This document shows positions 1 to 6,503 of a stretch of DNA of 12,458 nt, piece by piece. Source of the DNA: JBFWWW01 sp050245975 (GTDB lineage: Bacteria; Pseudomonadota; Alphaproteobacteria; Rhizobiales; Hyphomicrobiaceae); the NCBI GenBank assembly GCA_050245975.1, contig JBFWWW010000117.1, positions 1 through 12,458 of the forward strand, in the 5' to 3' direction. Position 1 is the first letter of the stretch. Each line of letters begins with the position of its first letter. Both the position numbers and the translations under genes were made by a program. The notes below the pieces were generated by a model. The model had not been told where the DNA came from. It saw only the letters and a list, made by a program, of their open reading frames with translations, and ran no database searches.

Positions 1-1
1 G

Positions 2-160
2 GAGAGCTGGCCGCAGCGGGCGGGCAAGGTGGTCCTGGACCTGGCATTGACGCGTCTTGCCCGCCACTACGGCCTTGTCGCGCCGGAGCAACCGGCGCGC
101 AGCCGCATCCGTCACTGGGGCGCGGCCGACTTCAGGCCCGGCATCGACGCGTGGCGCTGA
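2..160 (+). CDS. DUF6456 domain protein, C-terminal end (5' partial)
   Basis: The gene enters from the left edge and ends at TGA 158-160, so only the last 52 codons are visible. The readable end contains ESWPQRAGKVVLDLAL followed by TRLARHYGL, then a basic tail ending in FRPGIDAWR. The WP-R-AK-VV-L-LAL-RLARHYGL pattern is what I recognise as the C-terminal block of DUF6456 proteins of Hyphomicrobiales, which are DNA-binding-like proteins of unknown role. The N-terminal part, including any helix-turn-helix, is outside the window. The gene converges on sufE with only 15 bp between stop codons, so there is no room for a separate terminator. The family call rests on one short motif; the reading frame itself is clear because the other frames give no sensible continuation. 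Confidence 0.75.
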   Translation, partial: ESWPQRAGKVVLDLALTRLARHYGLVAPEQPARSRIRHWGAADFRPGIDAWR

Positions 161-175
161 CGGGGACGCGCATCG

Positions 176-613
176 TCAGCGGGCAGCCGTGCCGGAGCCC
201 GCGAGCTCGGCGGCGTCGCGGCGGATGCGCTCGACCATGGAGGCAAAGCCGTTCGAGCGCTGCGGCGTCAGGTGCTCCCTGAGGCCGAGCATGGCGAACA
301 GCGCCAGCGGATCGGCGGCCAGCGCCTCGCGCGCGGTCTTGTTCTGGTAGAGCGCGAACAGGATGGCGATCAGGCCGCGCACGATATGCGCATCGCTGTC
401 GCCCCTGAGCACGAGGCGCGGCTCGCCGCCATTGCGGTCGATGGCGGTCGCCAGCCACACCTGGCTTGCGCAGCCGCGCACCTTGTTGGCCTCGGTGCGC
501 TCGGCTTCCGGAAGCGGTTCCAGCGCCCGGCCAAGCTCGATCAGGTACCGGTAGCGGTCCTCCCACTCGTCGAGCAGGGCGAAATCCGAACGGATGTCCT
601 CGATCGTCGTCAT
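176..613 (-). CDS. sufE: SufE family Fe-S cluster assembly sulfur acceptor
   Basis: The 145-residue product matches the usual SufE/CsdE length. SufE takes persulfide sulfur from the cysteine desulfurase SufS and passes it to the SufBCD scaffold in the cytosol. The active-site loop is present: NKVRGCASQVW, with C48 the expected persulfide cysteine. The C-terminal half carries GLREHLTPQRSNGF (about 110-123), the usual SufE end motif, followed by a helix. The ATG at 613 is chosen because the protein then starts at the family-typical TTIEDI-DF helix; the open frame continues upstream but encodes nothing SufE-like. A weak G-rich ribosome site (GGGGGC) precedes it. It lies 77 bp downstream of the DUF5330 gene on the same strand and may be co-transcribed. 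No suf operon genes are in view, so this is a stand-alone copy, which is common in this group. It could be called CsdE-like; function is inferred from family. Confidence 0.93.
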   Translation of the reverse strand: MTTIEDIRSDFALLDEWEDRYRYLIELGRALEPLPEAERTEANKVRGCASQVWLATAIDRNGGEPRLVLRGDSDAHIVRGLIAILFALYQNKTAREALAADPLALFAMLGLREHLTPQRSNGFASMVERIRRDAAELAGSGTAAR

Positions 614-690
614 GCCCCCGATATGGACGCTTCCGCCGGTCCTGGCAAGGATGGGCAGGGCAATGCAATGGGGCAGGCGGAGGCGACGCT

Positions 691-1050
691 TCAGCCGGCG
701 CGCTGCGCCGTCCGCGTCTGCTGGCCGCGCCACGTCGGCGACAGGTCGGCCGGCGTCAGCGTGCCGCGCTCGGCGGGCTGCGTGTTGAGCGCGGGCTTCA
801 CATCGCCGCCCACCGCCTTGCGGTCGTTGATGAGCCCGATCGCCATGCGGCCTGCGAACTCGGCCTTCTTCAGGAAGGTCGCCCACAGCTCCGCGCCGGC
901 CTTGCAGGTGTTCGGATTGCGCTCGCAGAAGGTGGCGGCGCGCTCCACGGTCTGTGCCGCGGTCGTATAGAGGCGCGCCTGCTGGCCTTCGTCCGTCGGC
1001 AGCAGCAGCACCAGCAGCCCGATCCAGAATGCGGTCTTGATGAGAAACAT
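691..1050 (-). CDS. DUF5330 membrane-anchored small protein
   Basis: The 119-residue product begins MFLIKTAFWIGLLVLLLP, an uncleaved N-terminal membrane segment (about residues 3-18), followed by a helix and a two-cysteine element FCERNPNTC. A conserved-looking stretch LWATFLKKAEFAGRM leads to a low-complexity tail. This arrangement is that of DUF5330 proteins, which in Hyphomicrobiales often sit beside sufE as here. The bulk probably faces the periplasm, where the cysteines could form a disulfide; that is inference. The ATG at 1050 is chosen because it places the membrane helix at the N-terminus; the longer open frame from 1161 would add an Arg/Pro-rich tail before it. A GGGGGC element about 9 bp upstream is a weak ribosome site. 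Its leader contains a near-perfect 26 bp palindrome at 1129-1154. Function unknown. Confidence 0.88.
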   Translation of the reverse strand: MFLIKTAFWIGLLVLLLPTDEGQQARLYTTAAQTVERAATFCERNPNTCKAGAELWATFLKKAEFAGRMAIGLINDRKAVGGDVKPALNTQPAERGTLTPADLSPTWRGQQTRTAQRAG

Positions 1051-1128
1051 CACGGGTTCGCCCCCACAACGATGGTCCGTTTCATCTGCGTGTTCTGGCC
1101 GTCTTCTACACGAGGGGTCTGGCGATAT

Positions 1129-1154
1129 CGCAAAGGCGGCCGGCGGCCTTTGCG
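1129..1154. promoter_or_regulatory. Near-perfect 26 bp palindrome in divergent promoter region
   Basis: Arms CGCAAAGG (1129-1136) and CCTTTGCG (1147-1154) are exact reverse complements, and the 10 bp between them is itself self-complementary except for one opposed G/G pair. It lies about 80 bp upstream of the DUF5330 start and about 160 bp upstream of the peptidoglycan-binding gene. It could be an operator for a dimeric regulator or a hairpin in the DUF5330 leader. It is not followed directly by a T run in either direction, so a rho-independent terminator is unlikely. Confidence 0.5.
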
Positions 1155-1220
1155 CAAACATTGCATCAAATTGTTCGCATCCGTTTTTTTTGCCTGCCGG
1201 GCCGGCGAACGGTGCGCCGG

Positions 1221-1236
1221 TTAAGGATTCGTTTAC
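1221..1236 (+). promoter_or_regulatory. CtrA-like box (one mismatch) upstream of peptidoglycan-binding gene
   Basis: The sequence TTAA-GGATTCG-TTTAC matches the alphaproteobacterial CtrA consensus TTAA-N7-TTAAC with one substitution (TTTA for TTAA in the second half). It sits 81 bp before the ATG at 1317, a normal distance for a CtrA-controlled promoter. In DNA this GC-rich, paired AT tetramers at this spacing are rare by chance. The assignment is by motif only. Confidence 0.45.
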
Positions 1237-1316
1237 GGACGGGCTCGATTAATGATGAACGGGGCGCGTCCTGGCCCCGATGGGTTCGGTCGCCGTCGTT
1301 GCGTGGGGAGGTGAGT

Positions 1317-2054
1317 ATGACGCCGCAGCATGCGCGCTTCGCATTCGGCGCCTTCTTTCTGGTTGCGTCGGGCATCGCCTCGAACGCGGTCTTCATGCAG
1401 GCGAGCCCCGCCGCGACGGCGGCGGAACGCGCGGCTGCCGAGAAGGCGGCGCTGGCGGCAGCCTTCGAGCGCGCCGTCACCCAGCCCATCGCACGCGAGC
1501 CCGAGGCCGCCGCGGCCGCCCAGCCCGCCTCATCCGTCCGCTTCGCCCGCTTCAAGCCCGACGCGGCGCGCACCGATGCGCTGCCCGAGGTTCCGGGTGC
1601 CGATGCCGGCAGCGAGACCGTCCGCGCCATCCAGCGCGAGCTGGGCCAGCGCGGCTACCGCCCCGTGATGAACGACGGCGTGCCTGGCCCCGTGACGCGC
1701 GCCGCCATCATGGCCTACGAGCGCGACCAGGGCCTGCCGATGACCGGCGAGGCGAGCGAGGCGCTGCTGCGCCGCCTGATCCTCGGCGCCTCCGTCGGCG
1801 CGAAGCCCGACCGCGCCCAGGCGGGCCAGGCGCAGTCGCCCGAGGCGCAGGAGGTCGTGCGCTCGGTGCAGGCGTCGCTGGCCCAGCTCGGCTACCGCCC
1901 CGGCCGGGTCAACGGTCGCCTCGGCGAGGACACGGAGCGCGCCATCCGCGAGTTCGAGCTCGACGAGGGCCAGGTGCCGACCGGCGCGGTCAACGGCGAG
2001 CTGGTCGCGCGCCTCGCCAAGGTCACGCAGCGCCGCACCGCCTCGGCGCGCTGA
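1317..2054 (+). CDS. Membrane-anchored protein with two peptidoglycan-binding (PG_binding_1) domains
   Basis: The 245-residue product has an N-terminal hydrophobic segment (about 8-28) that could be a signal anchor, an Ala-rich predicted helical linker (30-75), and two repeated three-helix peptidoglycan-binding modules. Module one, about 100-155, reads TVRAIQRELGQRGYRP, then NDGVPGPVTRAAIMAYERD. Module two, about 178-235, reads VVRSVQASLAQLGYRPG, then NGRLGEDTERAIREFE. Both have the LGY-P and G-T-RAI-FE signature of PF01471-type domains. There is no attached hydrolase, so it probably docks on the wall or recruits partners in the periplasm. ATG 1317 follows GGGGAGG (1305-1311) at good spacing; GTG 1311 is in frame but overlaps that site. 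The DUF1491 gene follows after 44 bp, suggesting an operon. A CtrA-like box lies upstream. Confidence 0.88.
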   Translation: MTPQHARFAFGAFFLVASGIASNAVFMQASPAATAAERAAAEKAALAAAFERAVTQPIAREPEAAAAAQPASSVRFARFKPDAARTDALPEVPGADAGSETVRAIQRELGQRGYRPVMNDGVPGPVTRAAIMAYERDQGLPMTGEASEALLRRLILGASVGAKPDRAQAGQAQSPEAQEVVRSVQASLAQLGYRPGRVNGRLGEDTERAIREFELDEGQVPTGAVNGELVARLAKVTQRRTASAR

Positions 2055-2098
2055 CGCGGCGGCTTGCCGGCCCACCGCGCCGCTTCTACGCTGGCGCA

Positions 2099-2446
2099 AT
2101 GCGTCTCAAGTCGGAATTCTGGGTCAAGGGCTACCTGCGCCGCTGCGCCGTCGCGGGCGCGCCTGCCGTCGTCGTGCATCGCGGCGATCCGGACGCCGGC
2201 GCCATCTACATCTCGATCGACCGGCTCGACGGCACCGTTTCGCTCTATGGGCCGGCGCCCGCCGGCCTCGACTCGGCCGACGAGGACCGGCAGTGGATCC
2301 GCATGGGCACGGCCGAGGTCATCACGTCTGCCGACGCGCACGCGCTGCTCGCACGCCAGCTCGACTTCGATTCGGATATCTGGATCGTCGAGGTGGAGGA
2401 GCGGCAGGGCCGTCACTTCCTCGACGACGCGCTGCTGGCGGGCTGA
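2099..2446 (+). CDS. DUF1491 family protein
   Basis: This 115-residue cytosolic protein begins MRLKSEFWVKGYLRRC and continues with an alternating strand pattern (AVVVHRGDPDAGAIYISIDRL, written here as two halves: AVVVHRGDPDAG and AIYISIDRL), then a DRQWIRMG turn and a C-terminal DSDIWIVEVEERQGRHFLDD block. Those N- and C-terminal blocks and the length of about 110-115 residues fit DUF1491, a widespread alphaproteobacterial family of unknown function. No signal peptide or membrane segment is visible. The ATG at 2099 lacks a clear Shine-Dalgarno sequence, so translation may depend on coupling to the peptidoglycan-binding gene 44 bp upstream. The family is often found beside that gene type; no reaction is known and none is assigned. 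Confidence 0.88.
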   Translation: MRLKSEFWVKGYLRRCAVAGAPAVVVHRGDPDAGAIYISIDRLDGTVSLYGPAPAGLDSADEDRQWIRMGTAEVITSADAHALLARQLDFDSDIWIVEVEERQGRHFLDDALLAG

Positions 2447-2514
2447 CGGCGCCCCCCGAACTCCGTGAGTCGACCGTGGCGCGGCGGACACCACCGCCGC
2501 CCGCAGCGCACGTA

Positions 2515-2530
2515 TTAACGTGTCGTTAAC
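2515..2530 (+). promoter_or_regulatory. Perfect CtrA-type box TTAA-N7-TTAAC
   Basis: TTAACGTGTCGTTAAC matches the full CtrA consensus, two TTAA half-sites exactly seven bases apart with the trailing C. It lies in the 191 bp gap between DUF1491 and the small gene, 107 bp before the ATG at 2638. An identical ACGGACGG stretch follows both this box and the weaker box at 1221, suggesting two related promoters. CtrA is the master cell-cycle response regulator of alphaproteobacteria; binding here is inferred from motif. Confidence 0.6.
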
Positions 2531-2637
2531 GGACGGACGATCCAATTGGAGAATCGCGTCGACACTGTGCGCATTGCGCGATCTGGGGGCCGCTTCATCG
2601 CAGCGACAAGGCGAGGGCGGCGGGGGACACAAGGTCC

Positions 2638-2850
2638 ATGAGCAGCATCATCGAATTCCGTTGCCGGCCGGCACCCGTGCCGGCATCCGTGGACGAGGGC
2701 GTCGCGCACGCCGCCACGCGCTCGGCCGACATCATCATCTTTCCCGGCGTCCGCATCGAGCGCTGGAACGAGGCGGAGGCGGACGCCAAGCCGAAACGGC
2801 GCCAGCGCGGCCGCGCGAAACGCGACCGGCTCGAATTGCCCGAGCTCTGA
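2638..2850 (+). CDS. Small hypothetical protein (70 aa) behind a CtrA box
   Basis: The product starts MSSIIEFRCRPAPVPAS, has a hydrophobic core ADIIIFPGVRIERWNE (about 30-45), and ends in a very basic stretch KPKRRQRGRAKRDRLELPEL. The IIIFPGVRIER core resembles short proteins I have seen in other Hyphomicrobiales, but I do not recognise a named family. It has no signal peptide. The ATG at 2638 has an AAGG four bases upstream, close but usable. It stands alone: 191 bp separate it from DUF1491, with its own perfect CtrA box, and it converges on the DUF1254 gene with 15 bp between stops. The basic tail could bind nucleic acid or an acidic partner; this is a guess. The reading frame is supported by GC-rich third positions and the own promoter motif. 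Confidence 0.7.
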   Translation: MSSIIEFRCRPAPVPASVDEGVAHAATRSADIIIFPGVRIERWNEAEADAKPKRRQRGRAKRDRLELPEL

Positions 2851-2865
2851 GCTTTACTTCGGCGC

Positions 2866-3513
2866 CTAGCGGGCCGGCGCCTGTCGGGCTGTCGGCTGGC
2901 ATTGCGTCGCCGCCAGCTCCGTCTGGATCAGGCCGCTCCATGCAAGGCCTCTGAGCGGCGCGCGCACGATCACGAGCCCCTGCGGCGTCGGCGAGTTGAG
3001 GCGGGTCGCCGTCGCGTCGCTGGCGATGCCGTCGCCGCGCACGGGCGGATCGGTGGTCCACGTGATCTCGAACGTCAGGCTGGTCGGTTTGTCCTTCGCC
3101 GCCGAGATGGCATAGAAATTGTCGCCCTGCGGCGTGTGCACGGTCAGCGACCAACCGGGGTCGGGCAGCGAGGCCTGCAGCGTCACGGGGCCCGCGCTCA
3201 GGTCGTAGCGGCACATCGCATACTGCATGTCGGGCGCGAGGTAGGGCACGGCGGCCACGCGCGCGTCGCCGGGAGGCAGCACCACCGCACGGTTCGCCGG
3301 CAGCTCGCCGCGCAGGCGCTCGAAGGTCGGATTTCGGCCGAACGTCGCCAGGCCGAGCGTGCAGGCGATATGGATCACGCCGCCGAGCAGCACGGCGGCC
3401 ACCATCGTCTGCCAGTGCACCCTGGCAAGCCAGGCGGAGACCTTCATGCGCTCCCGGATGCGGGACGGTCGGGTCGGCCGCACGGCGAGCGGCATGGTCG
3501 TGTTGATCGTCAT
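2866..3513 (-). CDS. DUF1254 family membrane-anchored protein
   Basis: The 215-residue product has a basic N-terminus (RPSRIRERMK), one membrane segment (about 38-58, MVAAVLLGGVIHIACTLGLA) and an exported domain. The core YLAPDMQYAMCRYDLSAGPV, then SLTVHTPQGDNFYAIS, corresponds to the P-D-Y---DLS-GPV and Y-----D--NFYA-S blocks of DUF1254, and ends APLRGLAWSG. The family has no established reaction. The ATG at 3513 overlaps the stop of the upstream DUF1214 gene as ATGA, so the two are translationally coupled; internal ATG codons (residues 7 and 23) are possible but would lose that coupling. DUF1254 and DUF1214 usually occur as two halves of one protein, DUF1254 first; here they are separate genes in the opposite order. 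The products likely pair in the envelope, which is inference. Confidence 0.82.
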   Translation of the reverse strand: MTINTTMPLAVRPTRPSRIRERMKVSAWLARVHWQTMVAAVLLGGVIHIACTLGLATFGRNPTFERLRGELPANRAVVLPPGDARVAAVPYLAPDMQYAMCRYDLSAGPVTLQASLPDPGWSLTVHTPQGDNFYAISAAKDKPTSLTFEITWTTDPPVRGDGIASDATATRLNSPTPQGLVIVRAPLRGLAWSGLIQTELAATQCQPTARQAPAR

Positions 3514-4100
3514 GGACAGGCGACCCTTGTGATCTCGGGCAGCGGCTTGACGCGGCCGCTGTCGAGTGCCGCGCCGTAGCTCGGGTCCTGGATGGTGAGC
3601 ATCAGCGTCACCGCGCCGCCGCCCGCGGTCGGCAGCCAGTTGCCGGGGCGCGCATCGCGGGCCAGCGTGATGATGGCCGAGCCGTCCGGCTCGCGCATCA
3701 CCGTGCCGGAATTGAAGGCGTGGCGGTCGGCGGCGTTCGCGATCGGCCGCCCCGCGGAATCGAAGACGGCAAGATCCCACCATTCGGCATCGAACTGCTT
3801 CGTCACGATCAGGTACTCGCAGGCCGAGTGCAGCTGCCGTCCGCTGCTGTCGCGGGTCGCGCGCCAGGTGGTGGCCTGCAGCGGCGTCACCGGCATCAGT
3901 CCGGCGCGGATCATGTGCGCGCGCGTGTAGGGATCGGCGTCGATGCGGCCGGCGATGGCCCAGGTCTGCCACGGGCCCGTCTGGCGCGTCGACAGGAACG
4001 AGCCGGCATCGATCATGTAGGCAGCCGACAGCAGCCCGCCGCCCACGGACAGCGCAAGGAACACCGCGATATTGACGAGGATGCCGATGGCGATCTGCAC
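3510..4100 (-). CDS. DUF1214 domain membrane-anchored protein
   Basis: Starting from GTG 4100 the product is 196 residues: a membrane segment at about 2-28 (IAIGILVNIAVFLALSVGGG), then RIDADPYTRAHMIRAG (about 52-67) and the DUF1214 core: CEYLIVTKQFDAEWWDLAVFD in two parts (CEYLIVTKQF, DAEWWDLAVFD), AGRPIANAADRHAFNS, DGSAIITLARD and PGNWLPTAGGGAVTLMLTI. The D-P-R and NWLP-G-----L motifs are typical. I chose the GTG because GGAG lies six bases upstream and it removes overlap with the PBP gene; an ATG at 4154 would add 18 basic residues, overlap the PBP gene by 32 bp and has no ribosome site. It sits 22 bp after the PBP stop and overlaps DUF1254 by ATGA, so it appears to be the middle gene of an operon. 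Role unknown, presumably envelope related. Confidence 0.82.
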   Translation of the reverse strand: MQIAIGILVNIAVFLALSVGGGLLSAAYMIDAGSFLSTRQTGPWQTWAIAGRIDADPYTRAHMIRAGLMPVTPLQATTWRATRDSSGRQLHSACEYLIVTKQFDAEWWDLAVFDSAGRPIANAADRHAFNSGTVMREPDGSAIITLARDARPGNWLPTAGGGAVTLMLTIQDPSYGAALDSGRVKPLPEITRVACP

Positions 4101-4122
4101 GCCGGTCTCCGCTGCTCTGCCG

Positions 4123-6369
4123 CTATGGCCGCGGACGCGGCGGCTGTGCCGCATCCGCGCGCCGGTCGGTGCGTTGCGCGGGCGGCTTCTGCTGGCCCGG
4201 TGCGGTTCCCGGCACGGCCTTGGCGCCGTCGTCGGTCGTCCCCGCCGGCTCCAGCTTGCGCATGGCGTCGGCGAGCCGCTTCAGCACGTCGCGCGCCTTG
4301 TCCGACATCAGGCTCTGCGATTTCGTGTCGGCCTGCGCGGCCTGCGCCGCGGCGAGGCCGGGATCGGTCTTCTTCAGCTCGGCGAGCCGCTGCAGCTCGG
4401 CCACCTGCGCGGGATGCGGCGGCAGGCCGGGGATCTGCGGGATGTTCATGCTCGCATGCGCCACCGACATGTAGCTGCGCCAGGCGATGGCCGGGATCGA
4501 GCCGCCGGTGACCTGGGCCATCGGGCGGAACTCGTCGTTGCCGATCCACACGCCCGTCACGAGGGCGCCGGTGAAGCCCATGAACCAGGCGTCGCGGTAG
4601 TTCGAGCTGGTGCCGGTCTTGCCGACGACGGTGGTGAAGTCGAGCGCGGCGTTCTTGCCGGTGCCCTCGGTCACGACCTTCGCCATGAGGAAGTTCATGC
4701 CCTCGACCACCTTGCGCGTGACGACCTGCCTGGGCGCCGGCTCGTCGCGGTCGTGCGAATAGATGAGCTCGCCCTTCGAGTTATAGAGCTCGCTGATGGC
4801 GTAGGGATGCACCTCCTTGCCGCCGTTGGCGAAGTGGGCATAGGCGGCGGTGTGCTCGAGAGGCGTGATGCCGGTGTCGCCGAGCGCCATCGAGCAGGTC
4901 TTGCGCACGCCCTTGACGCCGAGCCGCTGCGTCATCTCGATGACCTTCTCGCGCCCGACCGCGAACGACAGCTCGGCCGCCGTCGTATTGAGCGACTTGG
5001 CGAACGCCATCCACAGCGGCATCGCGCCGCCGCCGCCGTGTCCGCCCGAATAGTTCTGCGGGTGCCAGTTGCCGCAGGCCCGCGAGGCATCGCGCACGAT
5101 GCTGTTCGGCGTATAGCCGTTCTCGAGCGCGGTCGCATAGACGTAGAGCTTGAACGACGAGCCCGGCTGCCGGCGCGCCTGCGTGGCGCGGTTGAACTGG
5201 CTCTCGCCGTAGTCCATGCCGCCGACGATGGCGCGCACCGCCCCGTCGGGGTCCATGGACACGAGCGCGCCGGTCTTGGCGTTCTGGTGCCGGCCGTACT
5301 GGCGGATGGTGGAGGTGAGCGCCTCCTCCGCCTTCTTCTGCAGGTCGAGATCGACCGTCGTGCGCGCCGTCAGCACGTAGCTGCCGCGCCCTTCCGCCAC
5401 CAGCGGGATCTGCTCGAAGGCCCAGTCCAGGAACCATTCCGCGGTCGTCGACTGCCGGCTTTCGATCGGCCGCGCCGGCTCGAGGCGCGCGGGCAGCACC
5501 TGGCCGGCCGTCATGTAGCCCGCCTCCACGAGGTTGGTCAGCACCTCGTTGGCGCGCGCGCGTGCGGCCGGCAGATTGATGTGCGGGGCATATTTCGTCG
5601 GCGCCTTGAAGAGGCCGGCCATCATGGCCGCCTCCGCCAGCGTCACGTCGCGCACCGACTTGTTGAAGTAGAACTCGGCCGCCGCCTCGACGCCGAACGC
5701 GCCGCCGCCCATGTAGGCGCGGTCGAGGTAGAGCTTCAGGATCTCGCGCTTCGAGTAGCGCATCTCCAGCAGCAGGGCGAGAAACGCCTCCTTGATCTTG
5801 CGCTGCAGGGAGCGCTCGGAGGACAGGAACAGGTTCTTGGCGAGCTGCTGGGTCAGCGTCGAGCCGCCCTGCACCACCTCGTTGGCGCGCAGGTTCTCGA
5901 CCAGGGCGCGCAGCGTGCCGATGACGTCGACGCCGTAGTGGTCATAGAAGCGGCGGTCTTCCGTCGCCAGCGTCGCCTTGATGAGATAGTCCGGGATTTC
6001 CTCGAGCGGCACGGCGTCCGAGTGCAGGATGCCGCGCTTGCCGATCTCGTTGCCGTTGCGGTCGAGGAAGGTGACGCTGTATTTGCCCGTCGTGATGCGC
6101 GATTCGTCGAACTCCATGATGGCCGGGATCGCCAGTACGTAGAGCACCATCAGGCCGCCGGTGCCGAGCGTGAGGCATTCGGACGCGGCTTCGTTCAGCA
6201 CCCGCTTCCAGCCGTAGAGACGGAAGCGCGCAAAGAACGTCGAGGCCGCGGCGAGACGCTCCTTGGTCGTCTCCCAGGCGGCGGCGAGACTCGAATCGAT
6301 CCATGAATCGATCCCGAGCCAGTCGATGACCCGCTTGTGCGCCTTCTGCCGCGAAAGCCAGTCGTACAC
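4123..6369 (-). CDS. Bifunctional class A penicillin-binding protein (PBP1a type)
   Basis: The product polymerises lipid II glycan strands and cross-links them on the outer face of the inner membrane. From GTG 6369 it is 748 residues: cytosolic N-terminus (1-65), membrane segment (about 66-86), glycosyltransferase GT51 with TEDRRFYDHYGVD (catalytic E137), QGGSTLTQQLAKNL (168-180) and QRKIKEAF, and a transpeptidase with PGSSFK (S404 nucleophile, K407), SLN (459-461) and KTGT (584-587). The tail after about 690 is Pro/Gln/Arg-rich. All catalytic motifs are intact. GTG 6369 has AGGA nine bases upstream and begins at the usual first helix of this subfamily; the open frame extends to 6543, but that would run into the divergent YcgN gene, and ATG 6474 has no ribosome site. 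DUF1214 follows after 22 bp. Start is moderately sure, function very sure. Confidence 0.95.
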   Translation of the reverse strand: MYDWLSRQKAHKRVIDWLGIDSWIDSSLAAAWETTKERLAAASTFFARFRLYGWKRVLNEAASECLTLGTGGLMVLYVLAIPAIMEFDESRITTGKYSVTFLDRNGNEIGKRGILHSDAVPLEEIPDYLIKATLATEDRRFYDHYGVDVIGTLRALVENLRANEVVQGGSTLTQQLAKNLFLSSERSLQRKIKEAFLALLLEMRYSKREILKLYLDRAYMGGGAFGVEAAAEFYFNKSVRDVTLAEAAMMAGLFKAPTKYAPHINLPAARARANEVLTNLVEAGYMTAGQVLPARLEPARPIESRQSTTAEWFLDWAFEQIPLVAEGRGSYVLTARTTVDLDLQKKAEEALTSTIRQYGRHQNAKTGALVSMDPDGAVRAIVGGMDYGESQFNRATQARRQPGSSFKLYVYATALENGYTPNSIVRDASRACGNWHPQNYSGGHGGGGAMPLWMAFAKSLNTTAAELSFAVGREKVIEMTQRLGVKGVRKTCSMALGDTGITPLEHTAAYAHFANGGKEVHPYAISELYNSKGELIYSHDRDEPAPRQVVTRKVVEGMNFLMAKVVTEGTGKNAALDFTTVVGKTGTSSNYRDAWFMGFTGALVTGVWIGNDEFRPMAQVTGGSIPAIAWRSYMSVAHASMNIPQIPGLPPHPAQVAELQRLAELKKTDPGLAAAQAAQADTKSQSLMSDKARDVLKRLADAMRKLEPAGTTDDGAKAVPGTAPGQQKPPAQRTDRRADAAQPPRPRP

Positions 6370-6503
6370 GTTCGTCCGTCCTGCTTCGCCTGTTGCGTGC
6401 CGCCGGCCATCGTCCGGGCACACCGGCGCATACACCGGAATCACCGTGACCGCGGCGCTGCGATTATCTATCATCAGGCGCGGCAGTAACGCGAGAGGGA
6501 GCT

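Noticed and set aside
1184..1191. T8 run as a rho-independent terminator after the palindrome at 1129-1154
   Set aside because: About 30 bp separate the palindrome from the T run, and both flanking genes start rather than end here.
1166..1630. Minus-strand frame of 154 codons opposite the peptidoglycan-binding gene
   Set aside because: Ala/Ser-rich without motifs; the plus strand contains two clear peptidoglycan-binding modules.
4072..6306. A 744-codon open frame on the plus strand opposite the PBP gene
   Set aside because: Composition is Arg/His/Leu/Gly-rich without domains, and the minus strand encodes all PBP catalytic motifs. It is a GC-driven shadow.
6460..6475. AT-rich ATTATCTATCAT as a -10 promoter element for YcgN or the PBP
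   Set aside because: No convincing -35 partner at 16-18 bp was seen on either strand, so I do not call a promoter.
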